From positions 1 through 64,000 of the forward strand of contig CAXBBL010000002.1 of the NCBI GenBank assembly GCA_963974215.1: DNA of 64,000 nucleotides, given 5' to 3'. This document shows, piece after piece, positions 51,696 to 59,771 of the stretch. The notes below the pieces were generated by a model. The model was given only the letters and a program-made list of their open reading frames with translations. It was not told the DNA's origin and searched no databases. Made by a program: the position numbers and the translations under genes. The DNA is from Croceimicrobium sp963974215. Its GTDB lineage: Bacteria > Bacteroidota > Bacteroidia > Flavobacteriales > Schleiferiaceae. Numbering within the stretch: position 1 is the stretch's first letter; every line of letters starts with the position of its first letter.

Positions 51696-52517
51696 TTATT
51701 TTTTAGACTCACCATTAATGGTGATCGTAGTGCCAGCACCGCTAGTACTTACAGTTCCTTGAGTAATGTTTAAAATGAAGTTTTCGCCGTTGTAAGAAAC
51801 TCCTAAAACATCATCATAAGTTCCGTTAGCAGAAGAAGATACACCTCTGTATTCGGTAACCGAAGTACCTGAAGAAATGGCTGAAGCTAAATCTTCTTGG
51901 GTAGTAATACTGGACCAATCAGCTGGAGTTAATTCAACCATTTTAGTACCGGCATCTAAAGCTACGATAGCAGAAGTAGAACTGTTAGAAGTCCATTTCA
52001 AACCAAATTGACTTAGACCAGTAGCAGGATTACCAGCTACTCTTTCCCATGTAAAAGCAGTAGCAGATGATAAAGGAGTAGTACCAGCATCAACTGTTAC
52101 TGTGAAAGTTTTCACATCTGTGTTGCCATCTTTATCGGTAACCGTAAAAGTGTAAACTGTGTTACCTAAATTAGCACCAGCGCTAACAAAAATTACCGTA
52201 TCAATATAAGTTTCGTCATCAGCGTTAGAAATGTTGTAAGGGAAAGTGTTTCCTTCTAAGCTTGTTGGAATTGGGTTAACCGTGTTAACACCCGAAATGC
52301 TAATAGCAAAAGTTTCCATGTCGGAATCACCTTTGCGAGCATCAATAGCAAATGATAAAGTTTCTCCTTGGGTAATTGTGATGGCACCACCAGTTGAACC
52401 TGTACCCGCTTCGGTAACTGTTAAAAAGGCTCCTAAACTAGTTTCCTCGTCGTCTTGACATGAGGTGAATGCGAATAAGCCAGCAAAGGCTAAAGCTAAG
52501 TACTTGGTAATTTTCAT
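51696..52517 (-). CDS. Probable surface lipoprotein
   Basis: 273 residues, lipobox FTSC followed by QDDEE, close to the Cys-Gln-Lys/Asp-acidic export signal that takes lipoproteins to the cell surface in Flavobacteriia. The mature part is Ser/Thr-rich and strand-forming, with ITITQGETLSFAIDARKGDSDM and YTFTVTDKDGNTDVKTFTV resembling Ig-like or cadherin-like repeats. No catalytic motif. Function unknown. Confidence 0.8.
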   Translation of the reverse strand: MKITKYLALAFAGLFAFTSCQDDEETSLGAFLTVTEAGTGSTGGAITITQGETLSFAIDARKGDSDMETFAISISGVNTVNPIPTSLEGNTFPYNISNADDETYIDTVIFVSAGANLGNTVYTFTVTDKDGNTDVKTFTVTVDAGTTPLSSATAFTWERVAGNPATGLSQFGLKWTSNSSTSAIVALDAGTKMVELTPADWSSITTQEDLASAISSGTSVTEYRGVSSSANGTYDDVLGVSYNGENFILNITQGTVSTSGAGTTITINGESKK

Positions 52518-52607
52518 TTCGTAGTGGATTAAAAATTAAAATAAATTGTAAACGGCCGCAAAAGTAAAACATTTTTCAAGGCTTAAAGACTTTTGTGTGA
52601 AAAGTCT

Positions 52608-52638
52608 TGTTAAGCATAATTCATTGCGGTAATTTCGC
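52608..52638 (+). promoter_or_regulatory. Promoter of ndk
   Basis: TTG (52608-52610), a 20-base spacer and TAATTTCG (52631-52638), one base off the TANNTTTG consensus, about 30 bases before the ATG. Confidence 0.5.
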
Positions 52639-52669
52639 GGCACATTTAAGTTAAAAATATAATTTACAA

Positions 52670-53089
52670 ATGGCTACAAACAGAACTTTTACCATGATTA
52701 AGCCCGACGCAGTGGCTAATGGTCATATCGGTGCTATCCTAGCAATGATTAATAACGCGGGCTTTCGTATCGTGGCAATGGAGTTAACTCAATTGTCTAA
52801 AAATGATGCTCAAGAATTTTATGCGGTGCACAAAGAGCGTCCCTTTTACGGCGAATTAGTTGACTATATGACTTCTGGTCCTATCGTTGCTGCTATTTTA
52901 GAAAAAGAAAATGCAGTAGCCGATTTCCGTAAATTAATCGGTGCAACCAATCCAGCTGAAGCAGAAGAAGGTACTATCCGTAAATTATACGCTGAATCTA
53001 TCGCTGCGAACGCGGTACACGGCAGTGATTCTGATGAGAATGCAGCCATTGAAGGCAGCTTCTATTTTGCTGAGCGCGCTAAGCACTAA
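52670..53089 (+). CDS. ndk: Nucleoside diphosphate kinase
   Basis: 139 residues, full length. NRTFTMIKPDAV opens the protein and the phosphorylated His lies in ANAVHGSDS with the EG..FF pattern after it. It equilibrates nucleoside di- and triphosphates. One gene, with promoter and terminator of its own. Confidence 0.97.
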   Translation: MATNRTFTMIKPDAVANGHIGAILAMINNAGFRIVAMELTQLSKNDAQEFYAVHKERPFYGELVDYMTSGPIVAAILEKENAVADFRKLIGATNPAEAEEGTIRKLYAESIAANAVHGSDSDENAAIEGSFYFAERAKH

Positions 53090-53116
53090 GTATATTTACC
53101 TTCTTGAAAATATAAA

Positions 53117-53143
53117 GAGTCACTGCGGTGGCTCTTTTTTTTT
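53117..53143 (+). terminator. Terminator of ndk
   Basis: Stem GAGTCAC/GTGGCTC (53117-53123 with 53128-53134, one G-T pair), TGCG loop, and nine Ts. Confidence 0.85.
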
Positions 53144-53145
53144 GC

Positions 53146-53436
53146 TCAGCGTAACTCTACTCTAATTATCGCTTTTTCGCCTAACTTTTTATTGAGGTGC
53201 TTGCGTAGATCTTCACGTCGCATAGAAAGGGCCGCTTTTAGAACACCCGAGCCCAAGTAAACGGTAAGCACTCCCTTCTTCAAATACAGATCGTTGGTGT
53301 TATCGTCGACTTTTGAGCCTGCCCAATCTTTCCAATGGGCCTTGAGTTCTGCTAATACAAACTTCTCTTCCAATCCATTAGAGCGAAGGAAGCTGCGCAA
53401 AGCGTCGCCTAGTTTAAATTGATTAGGATCCTGCAT
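53146..53436 (-). CDS. DUF721/DciA-like protein
   Basis: 96 residues with LGDALRSFLRSNGLEEKF, HWKDWAGSKV and LTVYLGSGVLKAALSMRREDLRKHLNKKLG, the DUF721 KH-like pattern. The family includes DciA, the helicase-loading partner of DnaB; Bacteroidota members are short like this. It overlaps the end of recF by 1 base, and recF-DUF721 pairs are common. Confidence 0.85.
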   Translation of the reverse strand: MQDPNQFKLGDALRSFLRSNGLEEKFVLAELKAHWKDWAGSKVDDNTNDLYLKKGVLTVYLGSGVLKAALSMRREDLRKHLNKKLGEKAIIRVELR

Positions 53437-54515
53437 TATATTTCAAAAATCTTGGCGTTAGCATCTATTTGTTTTACCAGTTCCACTGTCCTTTCGGGAT
53501 GCGTATCTGTGATGAAAATCTGACCAAAATCTTCATCGTGAACTAATTTCACCAAAGTAGCCACACGCTTTTCATCTAATTTATCAAAAATATCATCTAA
53601 CAAAAGTACGGGAACCAGCTGCTGATGGTCACGAATAAATTCATACTGTGCAAGCTTTAGCGCGATTAATAATGACTTTTGCTGACCCTGCGAGCCATAA
53701 TGCTTGATACTATCGCCGTTCAGCTTAAACACTAAATCATCGCGGTGTAAACCAGCGCTTGTGTATTGCACTACTCTATCTTTAGCTCGCGTTTGCAGAA
53801 GCATTTCCTCGAAAGAGGAATCGTGCCTTTGACTGAGGTATTCTATGTTTGCTTCTTCTCTACCCTGACTAATAAACTCGTAATAATGTTGAATGCGCGG
53901 TTTTAAGGCTTCAGCAAATTCAAGGCGTTGCTGGTAGATATACTCACCGTGTTCCGCCAATTGATGGTCATAAATTTCGAGTGAATCGACATCAAACTTA
54001 TGGTTAGCCGCAAAAAACTTAAGTAGGCTATTCCTTTGTTGCAGGGCTTTATTGTAACGCATTAAATGATGCAGATAGGTCGCATTCCCTTGGCTAATAA
54101 CATTATCGGTAAAGCGTCGCCGAATTTCCGCTGTATCTGTTATCAAGTCGCGATCATAAGGAGAAATCACTACCGCTGGGAAATAGCCGATATGGTCGGC
54201 CAGCTTTTCGTATTCCTTTTTATCCTTGCGAAAAACCTTTTTCTGCCCCTTCTTCAAAGCACAATAAAGCTGCACTTCTTCCTCTTTTCGATAAAGATTG
54301 GCTTCAATCATGAAAAAATCCGCCTCATTTTTAATGGAGCGATTATCGCGACTAGAGAAGTAGCTTTTGGTAAGACTGAGGTAATGGATCGCATCGAGAA
54401 GATTAGTTTTCCCGCTACCATTAAGTCCTACAAAGCAATTGAGCTTCGGGCTAAAATCAAATTTTGCCTCTTCCCAACTCTTAAAATTGAGAATGTGTAA
54501 ATCCTTTAAATACAT
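53436..54515 (-). CDS. recF: DNA replication and repair protein RecF
   Basis: 359 residues. SMC-like ATPase with Walker A GLNGSGKTNLLDAI, signature YGSQGQQKSLLIALKLAQ and Walker B PVLLLDDIFDKLDEKR. RecF loads RecA at gapped DNA with RecO and RecR. Divergent from the TPR gene. Confidence 0.95.
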   Translation of the reverse strand: MYLKDLHILNFKSWEEAKFDFSPKLNCFVGLNGSGKTNLLDAIHYLSLTKSYFSSRDNRSIKNEADFFMIEANLYRKEEEVQLYCALKKGQKKVFRKDKKEYEKLADHIGYFPAVVISPYDRDLITDTAEIRRRFTDNVISQGNATYLHHLMRYNKALQQRNSLLKFFAANHKFDVDSLEIYDHQLAEHGEYIYQQRLEFAEALKPRIQHYYEFISQGREEANIEYLSQRHDSSFEEMLLQTRAKDRVVQYTSAGLHRDDLVFKLNGDSIKHYGSQGQQKSLLIALKLAQYEFIRDHQQLVPVLLLDDIFDKLDEKRVATLVKLVHDEDFGQIFITDTHPERTVELVKQIDANAKIFEI

Positions 54516-54575
54516 CTGCCGCGAAAATAAGCTATTACTTAACTTCTGATTAATAGTTTAAAAAGGATTTTTGGT

Positions 54576-54583
54576 TACTTTTG
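54576..54583 (+). promoter_or_regulatory. -7 element of the TPR-ribH operon
   Basis: TACTTTTG followed by CCGCC, 31 bases before the ATG. Full TANNTTTG match, no clear -33 TTG. Confidence 0.5.
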
Positions 54584-54614
54584 CCGCCTATTTTGTGAAT
54601 ATACAAAGCGTACC

Positions 54615-55298
54615 ATGGCTAAAAAAAAGAAGCAAGAAGACGAAGTACTAATTGATGTTACTCAGTCTATTTCAAGTGTTGAGAAATTTTTCGAAGAAAA
54701 CGGTAAAGCGTTAAGTGCTTTCGCAATTGCACTTTTTGTAGTTGTCGGTGCATATATTGCCTTTTTAAAGTTCTACCAAGAACCACGCGAAATAGAGGCT
54801 CAGAACGAAATATATCCTGCCCAACAACTTTTCGAAGCTGATTCCTTCAAACAAGCAGTGGAAGGTTTCGCCGGAAATGCAGGCTTTTTAAGTGTTGCTG
54901 CAGATTATTCTGGCACTAAAGCAGGCGAAATGGCGAATTACTACGCAGGAATTAGTTACTTACGTTTAGGAGAATATGATAACGCTATTCGCTTATTAGA
55001 TGATTTTTCTACCGACGATCCTATTTTAAGTGTTGTGGCTAAAGGTTCTATTGGTGATGCTTTCTTAGAGTTAAACCAAACTGAAGAGGCTTTAGAATAT
55101 TATAAGAAAGCCAGTGCCGTTAACTCCAATGACTTTGTGGTTCCTTTCTATTTACTTAAAGCCGGTATGTTAGCCGAAAATTTAGCTGAAAACAAGGAAG
55201 CTATAAAATTCTACGAAAGAATTAAAAGTGACTTTCCAGAAACGCGCCAAGCAGCGGATATCGATCGCTACATTGCCCGTGTAAAGGCAAAAATTTAA
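54615..55298 (+). CDS. TPR membrane protein (YfgM-like)
   Basis: 227 residues. A lysine-rich cytoplasmic N-terminus (MAKKKKQEDE), one transmembrane helix (about 35-53) and TPR repeats in the exported part (GEMANYYAGISYLRLGEYDNAIRLLDDF, GDAFLELNQTEEALEYYKKAS). Resembles YfgM-type ancillary proteins of the Sec translocon. Co-transcribed with ribH 12 bp on. Confidence 0.8.
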   Translation: MAKKKKQEDEVLIDVTQSISSVEKFFEENGKALSAFAIALFVVVGAYIAFLKFYQEPREIEAQNEIYPAQQLFEADSFKQAVEGFAGNAGFLSVAADYSGTKAGEMANYYAGISYLRLGEYDNAIRLLDDFSTDDPILSVVAKGSIGDAFLELNQTEEALEYYKKASAVNSNDFVVPFYLLKAGMLAENLAENKEAIKFYERIKSDFPETRQAADIDRYIARVKAKI

Positions 55299-55310
55299 AT
55301 TTCCTTTCCT

Positions 55311-55805
55311 TTGGCTACCGCAGGTAACAATCTTTCCCAGTACAATCCCGAGGAATTACCCAAAGCCACTGATATGCGTTTTGCGTGTGTGGTTTCGGAG
55401 TGGAACAACGACATTACCGATGCTCTTTATTTGGGAGCTAAGGAAGTGCTAGAAGCTTGCGGTGCAGCCAAAATGGATATCCGACATATCTCAGTGCCTG
55501 GTGCTGTAGAGTTAACCTATGCCTGTAAAAAACTCTGTGAAAGCGGAGACTATAATGCTGTTATAGCCATTGGTAATGTAATACAAGGCGAAACCAAACA
55601 TTTCGATTTCGTTTGCCATAGCGTTACACAGGGTATAACCGAGCTTAATTTGCGCTACGACACCCCGGTCATTTTTTGTGTTTTAACAGACAATAACAAG
55701 CAGCAAAGCATTGATCGTGCTGGCGGTAAACACGGTAACAAAGGTGTAGAAGCTGGAGTCGCAGCCCTTAAAATGGCCGGACTTCGCAAAACTGTGTTGC
55801 GTTAA
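55311..55805 (+). CDS. ribH: 6,7-dimethyl-8-ribityllumazine synthase
   Basis: 164 residues, TTG start; MATAGNNLSQYN matches the usual N-terminus in this group. Core: VVSEWNNDIT, VPGAVELTYACKKL, IGNVIQGETKHFDFV with the catalytic His, and DRAGGKHGNKGVEA. It joins a pyrimidine and a four-carbon phosphate to make the lumazine that becomes riboflavin, in a 60-subunit or pentameric shell. Confidence 0.96.
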   Translation: MATAGNNLSQYNPEELPKATDMRFACVVSEWNNDITDALYLGAKEVLEACGAAKMDIRHISVPGAVELTYACKKLCESGDYNAVIAIGNVIQGETKHFDFVCHSVTQGITELNLRYDTPVIFCVLTDNNKQQSIDRAGGKHGNKGVEAGVAALKMAGLRKTVLR

Positions 55806-55866
55806 ACAAACTATCCCTTCTAATTAAGCATCTGACTCTAACTATCTACAGAACCTCAGAATTCCA

Positions 55867-55906
55867 ATAAAAAGAAAATCCAGCCTTGGCTGGATTTTCT
55901 TTTTAT
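55867..55906. terminator. Bidirectional terminator between ribH and rimO
   Basis: A perfect 19-20-bp palindrome centred on 55886-55887: the core AAAATCCAGCC/GGCTGGATTTT is extended by A-rich and T-rich arms on both strands. Confidence 0.85.
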
Positions 55907-55977
55907 TACGATGTTTCAATCTAAACAGCTATTTTCAGCGTCGTTCCTCCCTATAGCCATGTACTCGTGGTATTTGT

Positions 55978-56004
55978 TAACCTGAGTTCGACCTATAGTC
56001 CAAC
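55978..56004. repeat. Solitary end of the intergenic inverted-repeat family
   Basis: TAACCTGAGTTCGACC, matching the 15-base end of the 13007 element with one change. It lies 19 bp from the 3' end of rimO; no partner end is seen nearby. Confidence 0.5.
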
Positions 56005-56022
56005 CATTTAAAGGTCAGTAAC

Positions 56023-57339
56023 TCATTTTACCTCAAGCTCAGACTCTATCGGAATAGCAAATAAATCGTAATCGCTGGTATCGGTAATTAAGACCTCAAT
56101 AAATTCACCTACGGGCAAATAGTCGGCACTTATTAGTACTTCATTATCAACATCGGGAGAGTCATATTCGGTACGGCCTACGAAGAAATCACCCTCAATA
56201 CGGTCAATCAACACCCTCATTTTCTTACCTAGGTGAGCCCCGTTTAATTCGGTCGAAATTTCTTGCTGAATAGCCATTAATTCACTGGCGCGTTTTTGCT
56301 TAGTTTCGGCAGGAACGTCGTCTTCTAAATTAAAAGCATGGGTATTTTCTTCATGTGAATAGGTAAATACACCTAAACGCTCAAATCGCATTTCTTTCAC
56401 CCATTCTTTCAGTACTTCAAAATCCGCTTCGGTTTCGCCAGGATAACCAACTATAATAGTGGTTCTAATGCTAATACCTGGAACTGTTTCGCGCATTAAA
56501 CGCAGTAATTTATCCGTGCGCTCTTTGGTGGTGCCGCGACGCATTGATTTCAGCACCGGATCGGCAATATGCTGCAGGGGAATATCAATATAATTACAAA
56601 TCTTTGGCTCTTCCCGAATCACCTCTAAAACGTCCTCTGGGAAACCAGTGGGGAAAAGATAATGCAGACGAATCCACTCAATTCCTTCCACCTTTACCAA
56701 CTCTTTTAATAAATCGGCTAGAGCGCGCTTCTTATAAATATCCAAGCCGTAATAGGTAAGATCCTGCGCAATAAGTATTAATTCCTTGGTTCCCTTCGCT
56801 GCTAATTTCTGCGTTTCAGTAACTAAATCTTCAATGGGAGTACTTTTATGTCCACCTCGCATTAATGGAATGGCACAAAAGGAACAAGGTCTATCGCAAC
56901 CTTCCGAAATTTTCAAATAAGCAAAATGGCGTGGTGTGGTCGTTAATCGCTCACCCACCAATTCCTTTTTATAATCGGCGCCTAGTGCTTTTAACAAAAG
57001 AGGCAAGTCACGTGTGCCAAAGTATTGGTCTACATTGGGAATTTCTTTTTCTAAATCGGGCTTGTAGCGTTCAGATAAGCAACCAGTAACAAATACTTGA
57101 TCTACTTCACCTGCCTCTTTACGCTCTACAAATTCAAGAATGGTATTTACCGATTCCTCTTTCGCATTATCGATAAAGCCACAGGTGTTTATCACTACAA
57201 TATTGCCATCCTCTTCGTGGGCTACATTTTTGCCATTGGCTTGCAGCTGGCCCATTAAAACTTCACTGTCGTAGATGTTTTTAGAACATCCCAGAGTTAT
57301 AATATTAATCTTGTTTTTCTTCCGCGTTTTTGTGCGCAT
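56023..57339 (-). CDS. rimO: Ribosomal protein S12 methylthiotransferase RimO
   Basis: 438 residues. N-terminal UPF0004 domain with LGCSKNIYDSEVLMGQL and CGFIDNAKEES and VTGCLSERY; the radical SAM cluster is CDRPCSFC (CxxxCxxC); a TRAM domain ends the protein. It thiomethylates Asp of S12. LGCSKNxxDSE separates it from MiaB. The start lies 4 bp after ftsY, one operon. Confidence 0.95.
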   Translation of the reverse strand: MRTKTRKKNKINIITLGCSKNIYDSEVLMGQLQANGKNVAHEEDGNIVVINTCGFIDNAKEESVNTILEFVERKEAGEVDQVFVTGCLSERYKPDLEKEIPNVDQYFGTRDLPLLLKALGADYKKELVGERLTTTPRHFAYLKISEGCDRPCSFCAIPLMRGGHKSTPIEDLVTETQKLAAKGTKELILIAQDLTYYGLDIYKKRALADLLKELVKVEGIEWIRLHYLFPTGFPEDVLEVIREEPKICNYIDIPLQHIADPVLKSMRRGTTKERTDKLLRLMRETVPGISIRTTIIVGYPGETEADFEVLKEWVKEMRFERLGVFTYSHEENTHAFNLEDDVPAETKQKRASELMAIQQEISTELNGAHLGKKMRVLIDRIEGDFFVGRTEYDSPDVDNEVLISADYLPVGEFIEVLITDTSDYDLFAIPIESELEVK

Positions 57340-57343
57340 ATAT

Positions 57344-58294
57344 TTAATTGAAAAGGCTGTTTACGAAACTGCGTTTATTAAAAATTTGAAGGTCTTCCAT
57401 TTGCTCGCCTACCCCAATATACTTCACGGGAATATTAAGCTGATCGGAAATACCTATTACCACTCCACCTTTAGCAGTACCATCTAATTTGGTAACGGCT
57501 AAAGCACTTACATCGGTGGCTTTACTAAATTGTTTAGCCTGCTCTAAAGCATTTTGACCAGTTGATCCGTCTAAGACCAAAAGCACTTCATGCGGAGCAT
57601 CGGGAATAAGCTTTTGCATAACTCTTTTAATCTTGCTCAACTCATTCATCAAGTTCACCTTATTGTGCAGACGACCAGCGGTATCTATAATTACTACATC
57701 AGCATCTTGCGCTAAGGCAGATTGCAAAGCATCGAAAGCTACTGAAGCAGGATCAGAGCCCATGGCTTGTTTTACAATAGGCACCCCTACTCGTTCGCTC
57801 CAAATAGTCAGTTGGTCAACTGCGGCGGCTCTAAAGGTATCTGCGGCTCCTAAAACCACTTTTAATCCAGCGGTTTTATATTGATGGGCCAATTTACCGA
57901 TTGTCGTTGTTTTGCCAACACCATTAACACCTACCACCATTAAAACAAAAGGTTTTTGACTCGGAATCTCGGGGCTATCATCTTGATTATCGTCCCCTAA
58001 AAGTAGAGCGGCGATCTCATCGCGTAAAATCGCTTGTAAGTCGGTGGTACCCACGTATTTATCACGCGCTACTCTGGCTTCAATTCGTTCTATGATTTTA
58101 ACAGTAGTAGAAACGCCCACATCGGAGCTGATCAGCACTTCCTCCAATTCATCCAGTACCTCATCATCAACCTTGCTTTTGCCTGCTATCGCCTTGGTTA
58201 ATTTAGAAAAAACGCTCTCTTTTGTCTTTTCTAAACCTTGCTCTAAGCGAGCGGTTTTTTCTTCTTTGGAGAAGAGTTTTCCGAATATACCCAT
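57344..58294 (-). CDS. ftsY: Signal recognition particle receptor FtsY
   Basis: 316 residues. An NG domain with G1 GVNGVGKTTTIGKLA, G3 IDTAGRL, G4 TKLDG and the FtsY-specific ADTFRAAAVDQL and GVGEQMEDLQIF. The acidic A domain is short, as usual in Bacteroidota. It docks the SRP with its ribosome at the inner membrane. Confidence 0.96.
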   Translation of the reverse strand: MGIFGKLFSKEEKTARLEQGLEKTKESVFSKLTKAIAGKSKVDDEVLDELEEVLISSDVGVSTTVKIIERIEARVARDKYVGTTDLQAILRDEIAALLLGDDNQDDSPEIPSQKPFVLMVVGVNGVGKTTTIGKLAHQYKTAGLKVVLGAADTFRAAAVDQLTIWSERVGVPIVKQAMGSDPASVAFDALQSALAQDADVVIIDTAGRLHNKVNLMNELSKIKRVMQKLIPDAPHEVLLVLDGSTGQNALEQAKQFSKATDVSALAVTKLDGTAKGGVVIGISDQLNIPVKYIGVGEQMEDLQIFNKRSFVNSLFN

Positions 58295-58377
58295 GTTTGA
58301 AAAATATTGGCAAATATCCTAAAAAAGAGTGGTATTGCTAGGCCTAACAAAGGACTCTTAATCAATACTCTAAAGAT

Positions 58378-58636
58378 AAGTTAGATTCGAGTCTCAATTA
58401 GAACATCAGATTTTCCATAAACAGAAAAGGCAAGCTGTGATCCGCTACTATAGCGAGTTTGAGCAAATGAAGCCGCGTAGGCATTTTCGCTTTTATAAGG
58501 AAAATTATTGATGTCATTTTACAAACAAGAGGTTTCAATCCCTCTCTTGTTTATAATGGCCTGCAATTATTTCACCCGTTCTGCTTAAAACCGACTCTTT
58601 ACATAAAGGATGAAGCCTCATTTCAGGTCAAGCTGA
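58378..58636. repeat. Intergenic inverted-repeat element, copy 3
   Basis: Same orientation and nearly the same length as copy 1. Left end TAAGTTAGATTCGAG, then CAATTAGAACATCAGATTTTC against copy 1 AAATTAGAGCCTCAGATTTTC, then ATTTTCGCTTTTATAAGGAAAAT against ATTTTCATTTTTATTGGAAAAT. Right end AAAACCGACTCTTTACA..GAAGCCTCATTTCAGGTCAAGCTGAG against AAACCCACTATTTACA..GAGGCCTAATTTTACGTCGAACTCACG. The centre differs. Confidence 0.65.
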
Positions 58637-59060
58637 GAGTAGAGTCTTAAATTTTAAAACCAAGAAGATTTGATGACATATAGCCTGAACTTAAGTAAAC
58701 GAAGACTCATAGTACAATTTAATCAAATTCATTATTCGAAGGTTTTCCGGCCTTAATTAAGAACAGCATTTTAACATTATTGAAGTTCTTGAGCTCAGCG
58801 CCCTGCGCGTCAGCTACGAAGCTTTAAAATAAAAGCCTTTGCTATACCGAAGAGCATAGCTAGGTGCTCACAAACTCTTTTAAAAAATAAATTATCGTTT
58901 GTAACCGAGGAAAGAAACGACAAGCTCACGAACTCCTTTGAAAGAGGACAAGCGTTAGTATCCTAAAAAAGAGTCTAAAATATCTTGAGAATGCTTACTC
59001 AATCGCGAGATCCCTATTGAAAATCAACGCATTAAAAATGACATCACGGTAGCTTGAGCC
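58637..59060. other. Gene-free stretch of about 420 bp
   Basis: Between copy 3 and the rpmB-operon terminator. It holds short direct repeats (CTCACAAACTCTTTTAAAA near 58867 and CTCACGAACTCCTTTGAAA near 58925) and a GC-rich palindromic patch near 58795-58830. No frame or RNA gene was recognised; it may hold further degraded copies of the element. Confidence 0.4.
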
Positions 59061-59062
59061 AC

Positions 59063-59091
59063 AAAAAAACCCGCTATCAAAAGATAGCGGG
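59063..59091 (-). terminator. Terminator of the rpmB-rpmG-DUF4295 operon
   Basis: Perfect 9-bp stem CCCGCTATC/GATAGCGGG (59070-59078 with 59083-59091), AAAA loop, and seven Ts on the minus strand. Confidence 0.88.
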
Positions 59092-59114
59092 CCTTTAAAT
59101 AATATCCTGTCGAC

Positions 59115-59264
59115 TTAATTGAAAAAGTCTTTTATATGCTCTTTGTTTACAATCTTTTCTTCAAAAGAGTAAGCACCAGTTTTTTCAGACTTCACCATTT
59201 TAATCACTTTAGTGAAAGAGGCGGAGTCACCAGATTTTAGTGTTGCAACTACTTTCTTTGCCAT
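59115..59264 (-). CDS. DUF4295 small protein
   Basis: 49 residues, MAKKVVATLKSGDSASFTKV to EHIKDFFN. It always follows rpmG in Bacteroidota and is highly basic at the N-terminus, so it is thought to be a ribosome-associated protein; the role is unproven. Starts 11 bp after rpmG. Confidence 0.9.
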   Translation of the reverse strand: MAKKVVATLKSGDSASFTKVIKMVKSEKTGAYSFEEKIVNKEHIKDFFN

Positions 59265-59275
59265 GGTCTACTGTT

Positions 59276-59458
59276 TTATTTAATTTCTTTGTGTACCGTG
59301 TGACGCTTAAGTATAGGGTTATACTTTTTAAGCTCCATACGATCGGGACTATTCTTCTTGTTTTTGGTCGATACGTAACGAGACGTTCCTGCCATTCCGC
59401 TTTCTTTATGCTCAGTGCATTCTAAAATCACTTGCACACGGTTACCTTTTTTGGCCAT
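59276..59458 (-). CDS. rpmG: 50S ribosomal protein L33
   Basis: 60 residues with KGNRVQVILECTEHKESG and TSRYVSTKNKKN, then KKYNPILKRHTVHKE. A single Cys remains of the usual zinc ribbon (LECTE), so it is the zinc-free form. Second gene of the operon. Confidence 0.96.
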   Translation of the reverse strand: MAKKGNRVQVILECTEHKESGMAGTSRYVSTKNKKNSPDRMELKKYNPILKRHTVHKEIK

Positions 59459-59472
59459 TGCTATCTAATTCT

Positions 59473-59712
59473 TTACTTAGTTAGATATCCGTTGGCACGC
59501 GCTTCTTTTAAAACGGCTGCCAAACCTTTCTTATTAATATTTTTCAACGCTGATGTTGAAACACGTAGAGTGATCCAACGATCCTCTTCCGCTAGGTAAA
59601 AACGCTTGCGTGTTAAGTTCACATTGAACTTGCGCTTGTTTTTCTTATTTGAAAAGGAAACATTATTTCCTGACATAGCCTTTTTACCGGTCAGCTCACA
59701 TACTCTTGACAT
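59473..59712 (-). CDS. rpmB: 50S ribosomal protein L28
   Basis: 79 residues, SRVCELTGKKAMSGNNVS, KRKFNVNLTRKRFYL and TLRVSTSALKNINKKGL. Only one Cys is present. First gene of the operon, under a canonical promoter. Confidence 0.96.
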   Translation of the reverse strand: MSRVCELTGKKAMSGNNVSFSNKKNKRKFNVNLTRKRFYLAEEDRWITLRVSTSALKNINKKGLAAVLKEARANGYLTK

Positions 59713-59739
59713 GGATATCGCTTCTTAAATTTGGGTTGG

Positions 59740-59769
59740 CAAAAGTAGGTAAATTTTACTGCTACACAA
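59740..59769 (-). promoter_or_regulatory. Promoter of the rpmB operon
   Basis: On the minus strand TTG (59767-59769), a 19-base spacer and TACTTTTG (59740-59747), an exact match to the Bacteroidota housekeeping consensus, about 28 bases before the ATG. Confidence 0.75.
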
Positions 59770-59771
59770 AC

